Made by a program: the position numbers and the translations under genes. From assembly GCA_004380135.1 (NCBI GenBank), contig QXCR01000158.1:60056-124055 (forward strand): a DNA stretch of 64,000 nt, in the 5' to 3' direction. The stretch is from Stemphylium vesicarium. Its lineage: Eukaryota; Ascomycota; Dothideomycetes; Pleosporales; Pleosporaceae. This document shows positions 36,308 to 47,964 of the stretch, piece by piece (positions within the stretch are counted from its first letter, which is position 1; every line of letters starts with the position of its first letter). The notes below the pieces were generated by a model. The model made no database searches and had not been told where the DNA came from. It saw only the letters and a list, made by a program, of their open reading frames with translations.

Positions 36308-39300
36308 ATGGCGCGGGAAATGGCCGACGACTGGGATACCGACGACGTCTCGGTCACCTCGACAGTCGCTGCACCCGAGGGAAACTACGAAGTCGAGCGC
36401 ATCTTGGCCGAGAAGTGGGATGTGTGGCATGATGAGGAACCTGATAAGCCCCCGTTTCGAGGTATCAAGTATTTGACCAAATGGGACGGCTACGGTCTTC
36501 ACGAGTGAGTGCAATCTGATGAGATGGCGCAACTAGGCTGACCGATGCGCTAGATGTAAGCAGTCGCAACTACATGCTAAACTCTTACATGGATCCATTC
36601 ACACTTCCAGTAGGATGCTGACGTGTCCTAGCCACTTGGGAGCCCAAGAGTTCATTCAACCCCCCCGATGAGTATGGGAACATACTGCCTGGAACACCAC
36701 TCGTGCTCGGGCACTGGTACGCCAAGAAAAAGTCCATGGCCGAGCTCGAGTTTCGCAACTATTGCCAGAAGCATGAAGACGAATTTGTTGAAGCAGTCGA
36801 AAATGCCGAGGCAGGGAGATTAATGAAGCTAGCGAAGCGTGAGAAGAAACGAAAAAAGGCAACTGCCCTGAAGAAGCGAGCCAGGCCTGTTGTCTCCGAC
36901 AAAGACGATGACAACGAACCCACCCCGTCCAGGCGGTCGCAGAAACGGGTCAGTCCGAAAAACACTGCACCGCCGGAGGTCGCTCGCGAAGGCCGCGACC
37001 CAATGTCTGCTAGAAATCCCCGCAGAGCCCGTAAGCCTCCCGTAGTGCAGTCCGAGTCATCATTGTCGGAATCAGACCTAACAGAGGACTCGATGATGGA
37101 AGAACTCGATGAGAACAAAACCACCCATGAATCCACTGGCGCAAGAGGGACTACAGAAATTAGCAAGCCAAGGTTGAGGTCCGCGCAGTCGAACCGCACT
37201 CCATCTAAACCTGCTGCGAGGGCAACAAACCCGAACCCAGCCGCAAGACCAAGACGTAACAAATCAGGATCCGCCGAGGCACCACAAACTTCTTCGAAGT
37301 CTTCAGCAGATGTGAATCCCCAAGTCACAAATTCTCCGAAAGATATGGCCGCCGCAAGCTCGAATGGCTCACCTGAACGAACCGATACGCATCCTTTAGC
37401 TTCCGCAAGACAGAAGAGCACTGCTGATCGAAGCACCAAATCTACTGCTCCTACCTCATCCGAGCGATCGGGCGTACCAACTCCTAGTACTGGCATCAAA
37501 ATAGTCAATCAACCAAAAACACAATTACGCAGTGAATGGAGAAACGGCAAAAGCCATTTCTCGACGTTGCGCTACCGAGCAGTGGCTCAGAAGAGGTCGT
37601 GTAACGAAGGCACACTTGATCTCGCAGCTCTCGAGATCGTCAATGACCCATATAGCAATGTCAGGTCGAAAGCCCAAGCCGTAGACGATGTTCCGTACAA
37701 TACCAGTGCAAAGTACGATGGCCTCAGCGAAGGGTCCTCAGGCACGCTCCTAGAGCCATGGGAGGTGGACAAAGTCCCTTTAGTGTGTGCTTCGTGGAGA
37801 CTCAGCAGCAACTGTCCAAGGTCAGCGCAGAACTGTTTCTTCTTGCACAGAAACAAGGACCCCGACGGCCACGACTATCCAGTAGGCGATACAGCGGGTC
37901 AGATACCCCACAAATACCGCAAACCGCCACTTGCATGTAGTCACTGGTTATATAAGCCGAACGGCTGCTACAAGTCAGATGAACAATGTGATTTCGCCCA
38001 TCGTAATACCGGCTGGATACTGAGCGAAGGTCAGTCCAACGGGAAACCTGCTCAGATTAATCGAGATTTGCGGCCTCAAAGCGAGAAGGCACATGGTTCA
38101 ACCCCACAATCGCCGGGTATACTGAGGAAGAAGAGTATGCCTCCTCACGAACTTACCTGTTGGTACTGGGCCAACGGCGCATGTCGAAATACCCCCGAGG
38201 CTTGCTCTTTCCAGCATTATGATACTGGTATCGTAGCCGACGGACCTTTCGCAAATGGCACCCAGCAGGGTTTTAACTCTGCCGTCGAGCAGACGGTTGA
38301 TGCGCCACTTTTCGCAACCGACGTATCGGTCGACATGGAAACGAATCCCGTCACTGGGACCCGGGCCAATGCTGGATCGATGTGCCCGCCACAGCACACT
38401 CCCAATCACATTCCACCAAACGGGTTTTTTCCTCCGCCTCCGCCTCCACCTATTGAGTTTCCTCTTCCAGAAGCGACATGCGAAAAGCTGCAAAAAAGGA
38501 TCCATTCTGTTTGCGGACTCGATTTCCAAGAAATGTTCGCCCGTAATGATAGCAAAGGGTCTACAACCTTGACGGATCGGAGGGCCTTCCTGGTGTTCCA
38601 CCCGGAACAGCATTCAGAGGAACTGGAGCTCATCACTAGATGGCTATTGATGCACCACGTTCAAATAGCTGGTACCCACTACCAGGGAGCATGGCCAGTC
38701 TTCCAACAGCAGATTAAGAGAGGAGGATCAGGAGTAGTTATCGTAGGTCACAAACGTTCTTCCCTTCCAGTGTCACCACACTAATTTTTCTAGGTGCATC
38801 CTGACTTTGAATATTTTACAGAACTACCAGGTCTAGGCCAGATTCTTCGCTGTCAAATACGAATCTGGTCGGTCGGCCTACAGGAGGGTATTGAATACGA
38901 TCCTGCCTTGCCGAATGCCCCGCCTGTGTGCCGCTATGCTCCTATTGAGGTGTTCCCAGTTGGTGGATTTATCTACATCACAGATGAAGTACTCGAGCGA
39001 GAGCCGCAACTCGCTTTAAGAATTGTTGAACTCTTTTTCGAGAAGATTGCGAGGCTTAAGCAGCTTGAGGGCCCACTATCGCTGGGACGACAGGTCGATG
39101 ATGCAAGCCTACTCTGGCGAATATGTGTTCGTCCAGAGCTGATGGAACATTTGATCCAATATTGCGAAAAGCATGAAGACAAGCTCGAGGCCGGCAACGC
39201 TGACATGCAGAGGTATGTCCCTAAGATTCAGAGCATGATCTTTCAACTAATTACAACGCAGCCGCGCCCAACTTTACCGCATTCTCGCCGAGACAAACTA

Positions 39301-39688
39301 CATTGAGCAAGATGATCCAAGCGAGCTGCTAAGTCTCGTGCCCGACAAGTTTCCTATTCTCTCTGAGCGCCGCATCATTGCGGATTGCGAGCCTGTTGAC
39401 TATTTCAACACGCTTGCACGCAGCCAGGAAGATGCGAACACAAACATGATCCGCTACTACGCCGGGCTCCAGGTGGACATGCGTCGCGACTACCGCCACT
39501 TCTTCATTGTTCATACCGAGCCGACAGCGCCGTGTGTGCAACGGTGGAAGCAGGAGATCCAGACCATAGCAGGGGTTCTCACGCCTGGGAAATGCGCCCA
39601 AGAATTATCCAAGAGTAGTGAAGATAGCATGTTCGACTTTTGCGAGCGTTTCATGCCAGAGAAGCCCGTTAAAGAACAAAGCGGGTAG
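36308..39688 (+). CDS. Chromodomain protein with three CCCH zinc fingers
   Basis: Putative chromatin protein. Exons 36308-36504, 36554-36555 (2 nt), 36632-38742, 38794-39212 and 39262-39688 give 1051 residues. Residues 27-71 form a chromodomain (YEVERILAEKWDVW, KYLTKWDGY, STWEP) keeping the three aromatic cage positions Tyr27, Trp59 and Tyr62, so methyl-lysine binding is plausible. A basic and Ser/Pro-rich linker follows. Three CCCH fingers are visible at about 37785-38215: C-X8-C-X6-C-X3-H, C-X9-C-X6-C-X3-H and C-X7-C-X6-C-X3-H. The C-terminal 350 residues contain a conserved-looking folded region (GGFIYITDEVLEREPQL, ADCEPVDYF). The microexon is deduced, not observed. Omitting it puts the rest of the protein out of frame. 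Confidence 0.82.
36554..36555 (+). other. Candidate 2-nt microexon of the chromodomain gene
   Basis: The dinucleotide AT lies between a good acceptor (ATGCGCTAG, with a GCTGAC branch site) and a good donor (GTAAGC). Including it makes codons Glu66 and Ser67 and gives the uninterrupted chromodomain end GYGLHESTWEP, with normal spacing between GY and TWEP. A single intron from 36505 to 36631 would shift the frame. Confidence 0.65.
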
Positions 39689-40667
39689 GAGGTGCTCAAA
39701 GCTGCTATGGAGAAAAGACCTGCTATTCATTCAAATGTCCACAGCACATTATGATCTGACTGTATTAGTGGTCTAATTGGTAGAATTTCCACATTTTGCT
39801 AGTATGCTCATTTCTTGCTTGAATTGTGAAACAATCCCCACGCTCATATTCGAGGCTTGACGCTATGACGTTTCGTCAAAGCCGTTACCTGATTAGTCAG
39901 GACTATGAATGAAGGTGGCTGGGAAGCTTTCCATGGGTGCGTGCGCGCACCAAGACCTGCCATGTCTGGAGAAGCGGTGTCAACCGTGCATAATTGCCTT
40001 TTGCACCACAGCCGAATCCTTGAAAGCCATCAGGCGCGTCTAGAAGACTCTATTCTCCACGATGGTCGTCAGCACTGATTAGCTCTTTGATCTTCAGCGT
40101 GCGTTTCGCTTGCTTCAGACGGGCGGTCAATTCACACGTGGGGTACACAAAGATTACATCGTGAAGGAGGTGAGCGCACCGAATAGGTGGCGAGTAAAGT
40201 ATTTATTAACAAGGGTACAAGATGTACTATCTAGGTATGCGACATGGCATCGACGCATGAAGAGCAAATGGGTATCTCATTCCAGCCGCATTCACTTGAC
40301 GGATGCCTGGAATCGCGCGCACGGCGCCTTTGATGCTATTAGCCATTGGAGCAGTTGCTCATCGTGCATCGAAAACACATTCTATCGCTGTTTAAAACAA
40401 TGGGAATATCGTGGAGAGTCTCACTCCCTGGTGGTGGTGGCGCCGCCATGGCGGGATGTAACTGCTCAATCGCGCTTTCCGAAACTTGCTAGACCATTGC
40501 AGTCACCGTGGAGCGTGACCCTGGTCGCACTCTAGCTTTTCGCATGCGACGAGGCGATGTGTACATCCGTGACAGCGCCGTCTTTGTAGAACCCGCGCTT
40601 GGGTCCAGAGGAAATTTCGGGGTGATGCCAAGTATCGTGAGGTGCCATTTGGCAATTATTTCCTCCA
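39689..40667. other. Intergenic, about 1 kb
   Basis: Downstream flanks of the chromodomain gene (plus) and the membrane-protein gene (minus). No coding frame with a recognisable domain was found; a small GC-rich palindrome-like stretch (GTGCGTGCGCGCAC) occurs near 39940. Confidence 0.45.
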
Positions 40668-42021
40668 TCAGCCCGGCATCACGGATGCGCGAGGGGAATC
40701 GCTCGTTCGCCCGGGGGTAGATACGCTGTCGCGGTGCATGTCCCTCATCGCCTCGGCATAGTCGTTCTCGGCGACCATGTCTCTTCCATGGTGGTTTACC
40801 ATGTCATCAATGAATTGGTGTTGCTTCTTCTGCACGGGCTGCTGTGCATTGTCCACTGTTCCTATGGGCTCGTCGCTCAGCGCGCTAGGCACTATGTCCT
40901 CTGGGTTCAAGCCAGCGTTGGAATCGCGCCAGTCGGGCTGGTTGGGGAACATAACAGAGTCTTTGTTTGGCCTTCGCGCTCGCTTTGGTTTGTATGGAAA
41001 GTTGCTGGGATGGATATAGTCGCCGTCGGGGCTTCTTACGTTCTGAAGGGCATTCGCTTCCCTTTCCATCTCTTCCCAAGTGGCGACGAGGTTGTTGTCG
41101 TTGCGACTGCGACTATCGCTCATATCTCCCGAGAAGCTCCCTAGTCGGCTGATTCTAAAAGCTCGCAGGCGGTCCAGTGCGACTTTGAAGTCGTCGAGGA
41201 CGACGGAGTCAGTCAAGCATTTGAATACAAATGCAAATTTCCAAAAGGGATTGATACCGGTGGGACCGGGGAGGGTGATTGCTTTTGTGACTGATAAAAT
41301 ATCGAGTATGATGAAGATGATGCTGAGGATCATGGCAAATAGCATGATGCCAAAACGTGGGGAGATGCGTATGATTTCCTTGATGCTCAGCTCGTATTGA
41401 GTCTTGATAACCCAAAACAGGTAGACTGTGGTGAGAATCCACCAAGGATCACGGCATAATGCTTCGTAGGGTCGTGTGTCCAGGAACAATTTGTTGACGC
41501 CATGAAAGTAGGCAAAATTGGCGTATATCTCGAGGATCCAGTATGGCAGAGCAAGAATAACGGTTCCAATGAAGATGCAGCTGACGGATTTGGAGAGAAA
41601 AGGTTTAATCTTCATCCAGGCGATGACATTGTGCAGCAACCACGAGGCGTTGAGGAAAATGGCTGCAACGGACAGCCACCAGGCGTGGACTGGGCTCGGA
41701 AAGAACAACCAAAACCCTTGCCATAAACCGAGGATCAGCTGTGACTGATCAGTAAGGGAATTAGTAGATGCGCGAGAGTGGACTCACTTCTAGTAAAATC
41801 AGCTAGAGCGAAGTCAGCATTGGTCACTGCTCAGGACTTTTGTTACTAACCTTGTGCAATAGCACGCCTCGCCTCATGTTTGCCAGGGTGATGAAGCTCA
41901 TGATGACCAGCGAGCCGACCAGATAGCCCTGGGCCCATGCCTCGAGAATGAGCTCCTCAGGCTTGCTGGGCTTGGGTACAACATTGTTCTCTTGCCAGGC
42001 CATATCCGGGATGGGACTCAT
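40668..42021 (-). CDS. Multi-pass membrane protein, fungal-specific
   Basis: Three exons (41851-42021, 41788-41802, 40668-41738) give 418 residues. The middle exon is only 15 nt and encodes LILLE; it connects VLLHK to LILGLWQGFWLFF and completes a membrane helix. About seven hydrophobic segments are visible: WAQGYLVGSLVIMSFITLA, the helix formed across the microexon, WWLSVAAIFLNASWLLHNV, SCIFIGTVILALPYWILEI, PWWILTTVYLFWVI, GIMLFAMILSIIFIILDIL and a weaker KFAFVFKCLT. The last 150 residues are polar and probably cytosolic. I recognise this as a conserved ascomycete integral-membrane protein but know no tested function; a receptor-like seven-helix fold is possible. Confidence 0.8.
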
Positions 42022-43393
42022 AGTGTTGGCAGAATTTTCGATGTTCCCGACCGACAGCCGGGGCAGATGCCGAGGAAGCGTGCTGTGATGTCACAAGGTG
42101 AAAAGCTTCCGAGTTGGCGTCAAGACATTTATCATGGCAGGCGTGAGCAGGAGCGGGAGAGGGCGGGTTTTGAGGAAGAAAGTGGGAGTGAGCACAATAA
42201 CAAACGAGGGCAGTTTGGCGTTCTCGTGGCGCGCCAGTTCTCCGCATCTCGCCATGACAGTTACGGGCGCAGCACATCCTGGAGGCTCCGGGGCCGAGTG
42301 CGTAATGGTGCTTTGGCCAAGACAGGCGTAGCGCAATTGAGTCATGGCGGTGGCGCCCAGTCGTGGGTTGGCGGCCAAGATGTAGTTTGTCAAGGCGGGA
42401 GTTTGCCAGGCCTGCTCGTGGCGCCAGGGTCGAGGCCTGGCATGCTGATGACTTGAGCGTTGGCCGGGCCGACATGGGCTCATTGATGCTTTGTCGCAAC
42501 CAGCGACGTGCGCGGATTGCGAGAGGGGTGCGCCGATGCCGTGGCAGGGCAATGGCGACGTGTACCGTGCGACAAGTACGTAGATGCACACGAGCGACGG
42601 TGCCTGGATGGCTGAAATTGAAGTGTTGCACGCCTTGGCTGAAATCGGGCAACGTTGGAGACGGATGGCTGTAGCTGCAGGTCACGGCGGATGAGCGACA
42701 TGGATGGGGTGCCAACGGCGGCCTGGCCAGGCTGCTGGAACGTGGGGAGGGAAAGTCTATCGTGATTGCCATGGCGCATCCCCCTCGTCCTTGCGGGGCA
42801 TGTGCTTTGAGCTTTGGGTAGAGGGTTTTGCATATTGGCTTTGATTGCGATTGGATTCCTGTCTAGGGCGGAGGGCGGTCCGGTCTTTGACGGGGGAGTG
42901 GTCAAACAAGCAACGATTGCTGGGGCCGCAGCTTGACAAAGGACGAGGGCTCTAGGGAATCCCCTTTTCGCTGTTTGCGCAACCGACATGCTGGGAGAGG
43001 ATTGTTGCATAGGGGGGATATCTCAACGCATAAGGATCAAATGAGCAGGTGCATTATGGCACGCAGGGCGGCAAGTCTTTTGACCACAGCGACGACCAGG
43101 TTGCTGGGTCGTCGGTCGCATTGGTGCAATGGCGCTATTAGAAAGCGTGCGCCGTATGTTTCCGCCGGGCACTATACCACGTTCCAACCATGTACTGGAT
43201 TCATTCATTGAGGAGAGTTGCAGTCAGTATGAGCAAGATGGACTCATACATATCATGATAGGTAGGTACCGTGGGCAAGGGCTAGCGCGTCTGCCCCGCC
43301 AACTATGTCATTGACCCTCGTCGGCCGGCGCCCGCATCAAAAAGATGAATTCACCATCACCATCACATACCGAAACAAACAATCCCCGCCACC
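42022..43393. promoter_or_regulatory. Divergent intergenic region, 1.37 kb
   Basis: Lies between the divergent starts of the membrane-protein gene and the eIF2D gene. Long open frames exist on the minus strand (for example 41957-42772) but are rich in Pro, Ser, His, Ala and Arg and lack domains, as expected of GC-rich noncoding DNA. A CCACC context immediately precedes the eIF2D ATG at 43394. Confidence 0.45.
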
Positions 43394-45344
43394 ATGTTCA
43401 AGAAGAAGCCCAACATCAAGCCCCTCGCCCCGCTCAAATCCAGCGACCGGCGCAGGACAGCCGACCAGATCATCGCAGACTTTGCCATTGACGTACCCGT
43501 AGACGCCGCCCTTACGGCGCTGCGAAAGTCGATACTGCCCGAAAATGCCCTCTCGGCGCGCTTCACCACCACAGCCGGCCCAGACCTCCGGCAGGTGTCG
43601 GGCACCATCTATGTCGGCAGCCACGAGGGAACAGGCAGCGAGCAGCGAGTGCTCTGGGTCAAGGTCGCCGACACTATGTACCCCACCGTCTATACCCTCT
43701 GGCACAACCCGCGCATAGTGCCTCTGCTTTACACGCCGCTCGTTGTCGTCGAGAAGCTGCAGGCGGGCGCCGACCTGATGACGCCTGGCCTTCAGCGAGG
43801 CCCGCCGTTCCCCAAAAAGGCCACCAAGGGCGCCATTGTCGCCATCGCGAGCCTGGAGGCGCCCACTGTTCCCATGGCCGTGGGAGAGTGTGTCATCGAC
43901 GTGAGCGCGCTGGGTAGGGTCCAGGGGACAAAGGGCAATGCTGTCTCCATGTTCCACTGGGCAGGCGACGAGCTATGGGCCTGGAGTTCGACAGCCAAGC
44001 CCGGCCGTGACCCTCCCGGCCTTCTCGACGGCTGGGCCGATGAACAGGACGAAGACGCGAGTCTTGCGGAGCGCACGGCAACCATTGACCTCAACGACGA
44101 TGAGGGTGGTGTCGTGCTCGACGCCAACCCCACCGAGCGCTCCCAAGCAGAAAAGGCCCAGGGTATTGACGGCGAAGGCGCCCCGTCGAATCACGACTTC
44201 ATCGATGTTCTGGAAGACAAGGAGCTGACGACCAAGGGTATGTCGCATTCCTCAGTGCCCCTACACCACTAATTTCTGATCCACAGAAATCGACGATGCC
44301 TTCAAAAACGCCTTCCTGTTTGGCGTGCGATACCACATGGACCACAACAAGGACCATCCCACCTACGGCCTTGAGTTCCCACTCTCGCAATCGCACGTCA
44401 TGTCTCAGCTCGTCCAGCCCTTCCTTCCCACCTATACTCCTGCTCGTACCGCCTCTTTGCATATCAAGAAGACCAGTTGGAAGAACCTCAGAAAGTTCGT
44501 CAAGTATTTGGACAAGCAACTGATTGTAAAGTCAAAAGACCGCGACGGACACGAGGTCGTCATCCTGGATATTGACTTCAAAGACCGCCAATTACAATCT
44601 TTCGTTCCATACAGGCTACCAAAGAAGGACATCCCAACCTCAACTAGCGCAAACGGGAAGCCCGCCGCACCGCTGTCTGCCGAGTCTTCAGTGGGCCAAA
44701 AGCTGAAGCTCGTGTCTGTACTTCGACCGAAAGAGAAAGTGGCCCCCATCCTGGCTGCCTCCAAAGCCGACCCTCGCGGCCTTTATACACCTGCAGAGCT
44801 CAAGCAACTTCTTTTTGCATATGCCGAAGCGGAGAATTTGATTGACCAGAAAAACAAGCGTCTCATCCGGATTGATCCTCAGCTCACAGATGCCTTGTTG
44901 GGCTCCTCGGCAGCTGACAATGCAGCACTCTCGTCAGGAGCTATGGCTAGAGATGCTTTGGGAGAGCGTATGATTGCTGCTTCCTCACCATTTCATGCTA
45001 TACTTCGCAATGATGCCGACCTGGCCGACACAAAGCCAAAGGCTGGCGCCCCGCCTAAAATCCAGATAACCCTCGAGACGCGTAGCGGTAATAAGACAGT
45101 GACCAAGGTCCATGGCCTAGAGCCTTACTACATCTCCCCTCAGCCGTTAGCCGACGAACTGAGAAAGACGTGTGCAGGCAGCACGAGCGTGGACAAGCTG
45201 CAAGGATCCAGTCCGAAATCACCCGTCATGGAGGTCATGGTACAAGGCCCCCAAAAAGACGCCATCATCAAGGCGTTGGAAAAGCGAGGCGTGAACAAAA
45301 GCTGGATCGAGGTTATAGACAAGACAAAGGGCAAAAAGAGATGA
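43394..45344 (+). CDS. TMA64: eIF2D/Tma64, ribosome recycling and initiation factor
   Basis: Cytosolic factor that binds the 40S subunit and delivers or removes tRNA in recycling and reinitiation. Two exons (43394-44237, 44287-45344) give 633 residues, normal for the family. The N-terminal domain opens with MFKKKPNIKPLAPLKSSDRR. A PUA-type region follows (KATKGAIVAIASLEAPTVPM, AVGECVID). The middle carries the winged-helix/SWIB-type part (HIKKTSWKNLRKFVKYLDK, GLYTPAELKQLLFAYAEAE). The C-terminus is a SUI1/eIF1-like domain (QITLETRSGNKTVTKVHGLE, VMVQGPQKDAIIKALEKRGV). A 49-nt intron joins LTTK to EIDDAF. Confidence 0.93.
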
Positions 45345-45767
45345 ACACCCTTAACAACCCTGGCTTTAGTAAATGATACCCAACCTTTTCGTGCTGTCCT
45401 TGTCATACCTTCTCTTTGTCGCATACGTCGCTTTCAAGCCTTGGCCGACTGCTAGCGAGCGCGCCCTTCCGCAGTAAACCTTCCGTCACAGAAGCATTCC
45501 ATCATGTGGTGCAATCGGTTGCCCCTGACTTGCGGGTACCAACAAGTCGTGCCACTAGGCATGACATTCGTGACTACTACAAGCTTTGGCTCAAACACTC
45601 AGGCCTCCAACCGAGTCCATACTCTAGGAAATCCCTTGTGCAGTCCGGTACCAGCCCCTGGATTAGCAGTTCAATATAAATTGGATACATGGTTTGTCTC
45701 TCAAATCTCCATCTGTCAAATCCCAACCATACTCATCAATCAAATACCTGCGTTCAATCAAGACAAC
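45345..45767. other. Intergenic with GH114 promoter
   Basis: Contains the eIF2D 3' flank and the promoter of the GH114 gene. A TATAAA element at 45675-45680 lies about 90 nt upstream of the ATG at 45768. Confidence 0.5.
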
Positions 45768-46647
45768 ATGCGGTACACAGCCCTGCCTTCCATCACAATT
45801 TTTAGCAGCATTGCACACGCAGCGCTGCACCCGTGTTCCCCAATTCCCATATTCTCTCCTGGATTGGTGTTCGACATTGTTCTTGACAATAGCAATACTA
45901 ATCTCGCTGATAGCAATACCAATCTCGCCAATTTACAGGATGCCGCCGGCAGTGTGATCGATGTCGACCTTTACAATGCTCTTCACAAGATCCCCGAGCT
46001 TTCCCAGACCAAGACGGTCATCTGCTACTTCAGCGCTGGTACGTGTGAAGCCTGGCGTGACAATGCCAATCAGTTTTTTGACGACGACTACGGCAAAGCG
46101 ATGGAGGAATGGGAGGGTGAACATTGGCTCAACATCACGAGTGAGATCGTGAGGAATGTTATGCGGGGAAGGTTTGAACTTGCTGCTAGATCTGGATGTC
46201 ATGGCGTTGACCCAGACGATGTGGATGGATATGCTGTACGTGCTTCCTCTGGCTTGCACTTCCTTGGTTCCGTTGCCTAACACGACGCTAACAACATTTC
46301 AGCAAACCCCGAACCAAGACGGCTACAGCTTCCCTCCCGACGCTTACTCCTCCTATGTCAACTACGTCGCTTCTGTAGCGCACGCCAAAGGTCTTGCCAT
46401 TGGACTCAAGAATGCATTGGACATTATACCCCACGTGCTAGACAATATCGACTTCGCTGTTAATGAGCAGTGCCACGAGTACAATGAATGTCAGAAGTAT
46501 GCCGAAGTGAGTGCGGCAGGAAAGGTTGTGTTCAACATTGAGTATGGGGAGCATGGCTGTAGCGAGCCCGAGGGCGAGGGCGTGAAGCTGAGTATTGTTG
46601 TCGAGAACAAGGGCCAGCAGTTAGACGCGCTGGGTGGGCAGTGTTAG
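45768..46647 (+). CDS. Secreted glycoside hydrolase family 114 protein
   Basis: Probable endo-alpha-1,4-polygalactosaminidase, acting outside the cell on galactosamine-containing polysaccharide. Two exons (45768-46235, 46303-46647) give 270 residues. The N-terminus is a signal peptide (MRYTALPSITIFSSIAHA). GH114 TIM-barrel motifs are present: VFDIVLDN, VIDVDLYN, KTVICYFSAGTCEAWRDN, GEHWLNI, GCHGVDPDDVDGYA (acidic catalytic-region motif), AKGLAIGLKNALDIIPHV, FAVNEQCHEYNECQKYAE and VFNIEY. Between the first two blocks is an in-frame 21-nt tandem duplication (SNTNLAD, SNTNLAN). The 67-nt intron sits just after the DPDDVDGY motif and has a GCTAAC branch site. Confidence 0.87.
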
Positions 46648-46861
46648 GGGGGCGGTGTCGGAGCTTGGCCCCAGAAAACCCCGAGCCTCGGTCTGCGATT
46701 AGAACTACAGCAGCTGAATGGCAGGAGCATTAGGCCCCTTGTGCTGACACCAACACGTTCACTCTTTATAACGTGTTTTCTTCTTACCTATTCTCGCTCT
46801 TGTTCTTTTTCTTGTTCTCGTCCTTACGTTCATTGAGCACAGACATCTCCATCTACTTAGC

Positions 46862-47964
46862 ATGGTGACAATGGCGCAAGCGGCCAGCATCATGGTTGCG
46901 GGCGCATCCATGGCAGCATTCGCGTCGCAACCTGCATGGAGGGTCAGCCTGTTAGCTATGCTTTCGCGATGGACAGGTTACAATGCGCCTGGGGGGCTTT
47001 GGAGGATGGCCGCCATCCTTCTTGCCTTGGCGAACCTTAAGAATCTGCCTTTAGTCTGGCATGTAAGAATTCTCCTGGGCACTGTGGTATGCGCCATGCC
47101 ATATGCTGACCATATACGCAGCTGCGCTTCTGTCGTGCCTTCTTCTACCAGCTCTACCTCCAACCCACGCCCATTCCTCCACATGCCCTCTTCCAACCCA
47201 TCATAACTTCGACGCGGACCACGCTTCTCGAGACAGACTACAACTTGCACAAGTCCAACAGCACCTATTTCAGTGATATGGACATTTCGCGCACTCATCT
47301 ATTTACTGCATTGATACGAAACGGCATCAGGAAGAACAGCCGCTTGGGTGGTGCAAAGAAGAGTGCTGTATCGGGAGCCGTAGGCGCAACTGAAGGTACG
47401 CGTGGCAAACACATGATTGCGCTAGGAGGTATAAGCTGTCTGTTCAAGAAGGAGATATTGCCATATAAAAAGTATGACATGTGGACCAGACTGCTTTGCT
47501 GGGATAGGAAGTGGTTCTACCTCGTCACGCATCTCGTCAAGCCTGGAGTGGCGCAACCGGAAAGCTGGACACTGCAGCCTTGGAAGAGGTCGCACAAACG
47601 TCCCGAGAAGACGAATTCAGACGAGTTGAAAAGCGCCGTTTATGCCACTGCGATCGCTAAATACGTCATCAAGCGCGGCAGAATTACAGTACCGCCCGAG
47701 CAGGCACTTGTGGACGCTGATATGGTACCACCGAAACCCGAAGGTTGGGCATATCAGGGACCGGTCCCCGAAGATAGCGAAGCGAACGGACATGCTTTAC
47801 CCAAGGTTGTGGAACCAGCCGAGTGGACTTGGGATATCATCGAGGCCGAACGGCTGCGAGGGCTGAAAGTTGCGGAGAAGTTCGCAGAGATGGACGGTAT
47901 GCACGACTTCTTTGACGGCGGGAAAGAAGGCGTGTTGGGTGAATTTGCAGATCTTCTCTATTGA
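46862..47964 (+). CDS. Thioesterase-like (hot-dog, THEM6/4HBT_2-type) protein
   Basis: Two exons (46862-47062, 47122-47964) give 347 residues; the 59-nt intron (GTAAGA, TGCTGAC branch, ACGCAG) joins LPLVWH to LRFCRAFF. The N-terminus is hydrophobic and probably membrane-anchoring. The core reads TTLLETDYNLHKSNSTYFSD, DISRTHLFTALIRNGI, HMIALGGISCLFKKEILPYK, DMWTRLLCWDRKWFYLVTHL. This is the acyl-thioesterase hot-dog layout with the Asp of the HKSNSTYFSDMD stretch at the usual position, found in many ascomycete paralogues. A Pro/Glu-rich C-terminal part follows. The acyl substrate cannot be inferred. A TATAA box occurs near 46768, about 95 nt upstream. Confidence 0.8.

Noticed and set aside
36759..37508. 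249-codon open frame on the minus strand opposite the chromodomain gene
   Set aside because: Shadow of the Ser/Arg-rich coding strand; low-complexity Ser/Leu/Val composition and no domain.
41957..42772. 271-codon minus-strand frame upstream of the membrane-protein gene
   Set aside because: Overlaps the real first exon in another frame; Pro/Ser/His/Ala/Arg-rich with no domain, typical of GC-rich noncoding DNA.
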